Shown: positions 6,362 through 9,342 of the stretch, one piece after another
Numbering within the stretch: the first letter of the stretch is position 1
Layout: each line of letters starts with the position of its first letter
Assembly: GCA_017997825.1 (NCBI GenBank)
Contig: JAGOEH010000115.1
Location: 1 to 9,342 of the forward strand
Direction of reading: 5' to 3'
DNA: 9,342 nucleotides
DNA from: Candidatus Delongbacteria bacterium
GTDB taxonomy: Bacteria; JAGOEH01
The notes under the pieces: model-generated
Seen by the model: the letters and a program-made list of their open reading frames with translations, nothing else
What the model was told of the DNA's origin: nothing
Database searches by the model: none
Program-made: the position numbers and the translations under genes

Positions 6362-7042
6362 TTATCCCGCCGGAGAGCTGCCTGATTGACAATCGCTTCT
6401 GAGCGGACACTCAACACAGTCCGGTGCTTTTTTCATGCAAAAGGATTTGCCCAGATTGACCAGCAGGGCATGAAACTGATTCATGACAATAAAGGCTTCC
6501 GGTAAATGCCGGGTCAGCCGATCCTGCCAGTCGGCATAGTGTTTCAAACAACCCAGTCCAGGGTCCAAGCGGGTAAATATCCGACGGGTATAGGCATCCA
6601 CCACCATCCAGGGCTGATTATAGGCATAGAGCAGAATGGAATCGGCAGTTTCCTCTCCGACTCCCCAAACCTTCAACAGAGCGCCACGGGTAGCTGGTCG
6701 ACCGGCATGGATATAGGCCAGAATCTTGAGGGCTTTTTGGTTATAATACCCGGAAGAACGAATCGACTCGGCCAACTGGACCGGCGTCAACCTCAGTAAC
6801 TGACCGGCATCCATCCATCCACGTTTTTTCAGCTCGACCAGACAACCGACCACATTGCTCCAACTGGTATTCTGAGTCAAAATGGCGCCTAAAGCAATCT
6901 CCAGTTTTTCGGAATCGTTCTTTTCTCGACTTGAAAAGGCTGGGTCATACATCACCCCTGATCCATCCGGTTTCAACAAGGGCCACCAACCGGGAGGCCC
7001 ATACCAGTTCAACAGCCGTTCATAAATCCTAATCACTTCCAT
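6362..7042 (-). CDS. Endonuclease III-related HhH-GPD DNA glycosylase with 4Fe-4S motif
   Basis: This is a base-excision-repair-type protein of 226 residues when started at ATG 7042. EIALGAILTQNTSWSNV opens the HhH-GPD fold. The helix-hairpin-helix is VWGVGEETADSILLYA (125-140), followed by VVDAYTRR with the conserved catalytic Asp149. The C-terminus carries Cys202, Cys209, Cys212 and Cys218 in C-x6-C-x2-C-x5-C spacing, the endonuclease III iron-sulfur loop. The position of the Schiff-base lysine of true Nth is Glu131 here, so a monofunctional glycosylase without lyase activity is inferred, as in the endonuclease III-related group. The substrate is unknown. A longer frame reaches 7126, but its extra 28 residues lie entirely within the permease gene. 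The conserved family-like start MEVIRIYERLLNWYGPPGWWP argues for 7042, which overlaps the permease stop by 10 nt. The ribosome site is weak. The gene is probably cotranscribed with the transporter. Confidence 0.88.
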   Translation of the reverse strand: MEVIRIYERLLNWYGPPGWWPLLKPDGSGVMYDPAFSSREKNDSEKLEIALGAILTQNTSWSNVVGCLVELKKRGWMDAGQLLRLTPVQLAESIRSSGYYNQKALKILAYIHAGRPATRGALLKVWGVGEETADSILLYAYNQPWMVVDAYTRRIFTRLDPGLGCLKHYADWQDRLTRHLPEAFIVMNQFHALLVNLGKSFCMKKAPDCVECPLRSDCQSGSSPAG

Positions 7043-7677
7043 TCGTGTCGACCCAAAAACCTTTTCCACCCCCAAATCATAATGGTCAACCATCCTAGCC
7101 CCAAGCCTCCCAGATAGATATACCAAGGTATCAGCTCCATTCCACTCCGGCTGATCGATTTGAGTCCCAGGCTGACCAGGACGATACCGAAGGGTAAAAA
7201 TCGCGCCACCTGCAGCACCGTCATAATCTCCATGTATTCCGCCAGCAATAAAATCAAATAGTCAAAAATCATGGTCAAAACACTGATCAATCCAAACACC
7301 ATCAACATCGTTCCCCATTCTATATCGAAATAGAAACGAAAACCAGTCACCAGCAGAATATGGAAGAGCGTGATAATGAGACGGAGAACGATCGGCAGCA
7401 TAAACCGCGAGGCGGCTACCACCTTTCTACCCAGCGGTGAGGTCATCACCATCACCAGGGTATGATTCTTTTCTTCGTAATCCACCAATCGTGATACAAT
7501 CGTGTACGGCAAGAAAAATGAACACAGGAAGAAAGAGGCCATCAATTGATAAAAAGGATTCTCACGGTGAAGGTATCCGAACCAGGCCAACAAAACCATC
7601 AACAATGCCAAATTGATCGCCAGATGATAGCGCATGTTCACCAGGTAGATCATCATCAATCGAAGTGACTTAATCAT
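7033..7677 (-). CDS. ABC-2-type transporter permease
   Basis: This 214-residue integral membrane protein has about six hydrophobic helices, at roughly 18-36, 43-63, 93-113, 121-147, 158-172 and 184-204. Between helices 2 and 3 lies YEEKNHTLVMVMTSPLGRKVV. This resembles the cytoplasmic segment of ABC-2 family permeases in which an acidic patch is followed by a 'slP-x-x-R' turn before the next helix. It is paired with the upstream ATPase by an 8-nt overlap (ATGATTAA), so stoichiometric translation is likely. Only one permease is visible, so the transporter would be a permease homodimer with two copies of the ATPase. The direction is probably export, judging by the family. The cargo cannot be inferred. 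The start codon is ATG 7677 with only a weak GAG-containing ribosome site. Confidence 0.82.
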   Translation of the reverse strand: MIKSLRLMMIYLVNMRYHLAINLALLMVLLAWFGYLHRENPFYQLMASFFLCSFFLPYTIVSRLVDYEEKNHTLVMVMTSPLGRKVVAASRFMLPIVLRLIITLFHILLVTGFRFYFDIEWGTMLMVFGLISVLTMIFDYLILLLAEYMEIMTVLQVARFLPFGIVLVSLGLKSISRSGMELIPWYIYLGGLGLGWLTIMIWGWKRFLGRHEWK

Positions 7678-8506
7678 AACGGATACTCTTTAGAATTGTC
7701 AAAGCGAGTTCCTTCAAACCAATAGGACGAATGCTCCCTTTAAGCTCCAAATCGGAACGATTGAAATCGGAGGGAAGGATCATCAATTCGCGATTGCTGA
7801 AAACCGCGACACGGTTGAGTATATCCGAGATGATCTCACCGGGTGAAAAGGAATAAAGAAGGTAGTCCCCGGCTGGGAAATCGGCTATAACAGTGCCGTC
7901 GGAAATAAAAACCAACCGGGTGGCAATATCCTCCATATCTTCAATAATATGAGAGGAAAAGAAAATATGACATCCATCCGATCGGTGATACTCAAGTAAT
8001 AATTGAATCAATTCCTGACGCACCAGGGGATCCAGTCCGGAGGTCGGTTCATCCATCACCAGCAGTAGGGGATGATGGGAGAGGGCACAAACCAGGCCCA
8101 ATTTGGCCAGATTGCCTTTCGACAACTCACTGACCCTCTTTTGGCGGGGCAGCTTTAGCCGCCGAATCAGCTCATCCATCCGGGATCGATCCCAATCGGA
8201 AAAAACCGAAGCCATGAAAGTAAGGTTATAATCACATGAGGCCTGATAATAAAAACCCTGTTTCTCCCCAATATACCCGATCCGATTGTAGATTCCGGAA
8301 CTCCGGGGAGGAAAATCCTCACCCAGGACCTGAATCCGTCCGGCGCAAGGATTCAACAATCCCATCAGAATCCGGATGGTCGTCGTTTTTCCGGCTCCAT
8401 TCGGTCCGATGAACCCCATAATTTCTCCGGATTCCCCGCTCAACCGTGGAATCCGGAGTGTGAAGTCATGATAGTGTTGCTCGATATCCGTCAATTGCCA
8501 AATCAT
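7670..8506 (-). CDS. ABC transporter ATP-binding protein (YtrB/BcrA-like)
   Basis: This ATPase subunit (278 residues from ATG 8506) energises the overlapping permease. The nucleotide-binding motifs are complete. They are Walker A GPNGAGKTT (34-42), a Q-loop at Gln83 in GEKQGFYYQ, the signature LSKGN (128-132) in place of the common LSGGQ, Walker B LLLVMDEP (147-154), D-loop SGLD and the switch His186 in FFSSHIIEDME. The Q-loop and the SDWD segment at about 103-106 resemble small YtrB-type exporters. The last 60-70 residues form an extra C-terminal region outside the ATPase core. An in-frame TTG at 8509 would add one residue; ATG 8506 is the more ordinary choice. The NuoG-like gene ends 18 nt upstream of this ATG. 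The substrate is unknown. Lipids, peptides or antibiotics are the usual cargo of such families, but nothing here selects between them. Confidence 0.92.
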   Translation of the reverse strand: MIWQLTDIEQHYHDFTLRIPRLSGESGEIMGFIGPNGAGKTTTIRILMGLLNPCAGRIQVLGEDFPPRSSGIYNRIGYIGEKQGFYYQASCDYNLTFMASVFSDWDRSRMDELIRRLKLPRQKRVSELSKGNLAKLGLVCALSHHPLLLVMDEPTSGLDPLVRQELIQLLLEYHRSDGCHIFFSSHIIEDMEDIATRLVFISDGTVIADFPAGDYLLYSFSPGEIISDILNRVAVFSNRELMILPSDFNRSDLELKGSIRPIGLKELALTILKSIRYD

Positions 8507-8524
8507 CAAGGGATCCCGTCACCA

Positions 8525-9342
8525 TCAAGCCAATGGAAGTTTAGTGGAGATGATCCTATCCAGCCAATCTCCTCCATGATCGATCCGGAGATGATTCAAG
8601 CTTCCCGGTATTGGATAATCCAAGTTCAGCGGTAATTTTTGGTCTGAATGGGCTTTGAGTTCCAGACGATCAGCCGGGGAAAACGCATCCAGATTGATTG
8701 TGGTTTGGGGGCCCCGATTGAGTAGAAGCTCAATCAGACGGAAGGGATGAGTCCAGTCCGAACGGCATGAAGATCCCGCTGTAGCAGTCTCCGGCATGGA
8801 TGGTTCCAATCGTGAATTGATATAGGTACCGGCAGGATTTGAGAATACCGAAACCGGCCACACCAGATCGGAGGCTTTAGCGGTAGGGCTCAAACAGAAA
8901 TCTGCGGTCAAGCGGAAAACGGCCTTGCGGTAATACTCCCGGATAAGCGATTTTCCCCTCCGGGCACATCCGATCGGATCCTGGCGGATTGTAACCAGCC
9001 ATTCCGGGGATTGTGTAAGATCCAATTCCGGCAGCATAAAACGATGTTCCAAAATCCAACCGGCAGTATTGGACCGTCCGCCGGCAAGGATAATCCTTAA
9101 CTGCTCCGGACTCCGTCCGCTCATTACGGCCAGGTTGGCCAGATGCATAGCCCCGGCCGCATTCAGCCGGCCGACGATCAGAATGACGGGATGGGGTTCA
9201 TTCAACAGCTGTTCAGCCAACTGATCCAGTACGGCAGAGGATTCCGAGCGGGAATCGGATCCATACAATGATTTTAAATCCGGGGAAAGAGAAGCGATTT
9301 TCCGGGCCACCCTCCGGTTCAATGCCGGCAAAATGGAAGCCG
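8525..9342 (-). CDS. C-terminal part of NuoG-like molybdopterin-oxidoreductase-family protein (cut by window edge)
   Basis: The frame is open to the window edge. The first usable start codon, TTG 9331, is therefore not the true start, and in-frame codons continue upstream to 9340. The 268 residues below TTG match the C-terminal fold of NuoG and molybdopterin oxidoreductases. They include PVILIVGR near residue 48 and RIILAGGRSNTAGWI (79-93), like the 'aNs-Ga' segment. They also include the family hallmark PTAKASDLVWPVSVF...GTYIN at about 149-172, like 'teTak-ADvvlP...GTf-N'. The usual Glu before GT is replaced in NPAGT. No cysteine cluster is visible in this part, and the N-terminal iron-sulfur domains lie off the window. 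The inferred role is electron transfer in a respiratory or hydrogenase-type complex. Whether it is NuoG or a formate-dehydrogenase or hydrogenase relative cannot be decided here. The stop TGA is followed after 15-18 nt by the ABC ATPase. Confidence 0.75.
   Translation of the reverse strand, partial: ASILPALNRRVARKIASLSPDLKSLYGSDSRSESSAVLDQLAEQLLNEPHPVILIVGRLNAAGAMHLANLAVMSGRSPEQLRIILAGGRSNTAGWILEHRFMLPELDLTQSPEWLVTIRQDPIGCARRGKSLIREYYRKAVFRLTADFCLSPTAKASDLVWPVSVFSNPAGTYINSRLEPSMPETATAGSSCRSDWTHPFRLIELLLNRGPQTTINLDAFSPADRLELKAHSDQKLPLNLDYPIPGSLNHLRIDHGGDWLDRIISTKLPLA

Noticed and set aside
7043-7126. 28-residue N-terminal extension of the DNA glycosylase
   Set aside because: It would lie entirely inside the permease gene. 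The family-like N-terminus begins at ATG 7042, so the shorter form is preferred.

Overview
All ten genes that can be supported in this window lie on the minus strand, so transcription runs from the high-numbered end toward position 1. The DNA is densely coding. The only gaps above 20 nt are 1456-1509 and 6299-6361, and no stretch over 300 bases lacks a gene. Neighbouring genes overlap or nearly touch, and base composition looks intermediate. The heptose-activation enzyme indicates a diderm (Gram-negative-type) bacterium with an LPS-like surface glycan. The NuoG-type fragment and the HhH-GPD glycosylase would fit an anaerobe, but I cannot name a lineage from the sequence. I saw no tRNA, rRNA, CRISPR array, transposase, integrase or insertion sequence.

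Upstream block (9342 to 6362): the C-terminal part of a NuoG/molybdopterin-oxidoreductase-type protein enters from the window edge. It is followed 15-18 nt later by an ABC-transporter ATPase, its overlapping six-helix permease, and an overlapping HhH-GPD DNA glycosylase of the endonuclease III-related type with a 4Fe-4S motif. These genes look like the tail of one transcription unit.

A 63-nt AT-rich gap (6299-6361), with a short inverted repeat and a weak promoter-like pair, separates this from the second block.

Downstream block (6298 to 1): GT2 glycosyltransferase, GT4 glycosyltransferase, a stand-alone PTS EIIA domain, a fused heptose-1-phosphate adenylyltransferase/heptose-1,7-bisphosphate phosphatase, then carA and the first 485 codons of carB. 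The first four genes read as a surface-glycan cluster: two enzymes add sugars, and the fusion performs two consecutive steps of ADP-heptose synthesis. The EIIA sits between them with translation-coupled junctions and is probably regulatory. The carbamoyl-phosphate synthase genes follow after only 17 nt and may share the same transcript.

The most interesting points are the GmhB/RfaE2 domain fusion, the EIIA embedded in a glycan operon, an identical 14-nt sequence spanning the start codons of the EIIA and fusion genes, and the attachment of carAB to this cluster. Nothing here amounts to a demonstrated new system; the EIIA-heptose arrangement is the best candidate for new regulatory biology.
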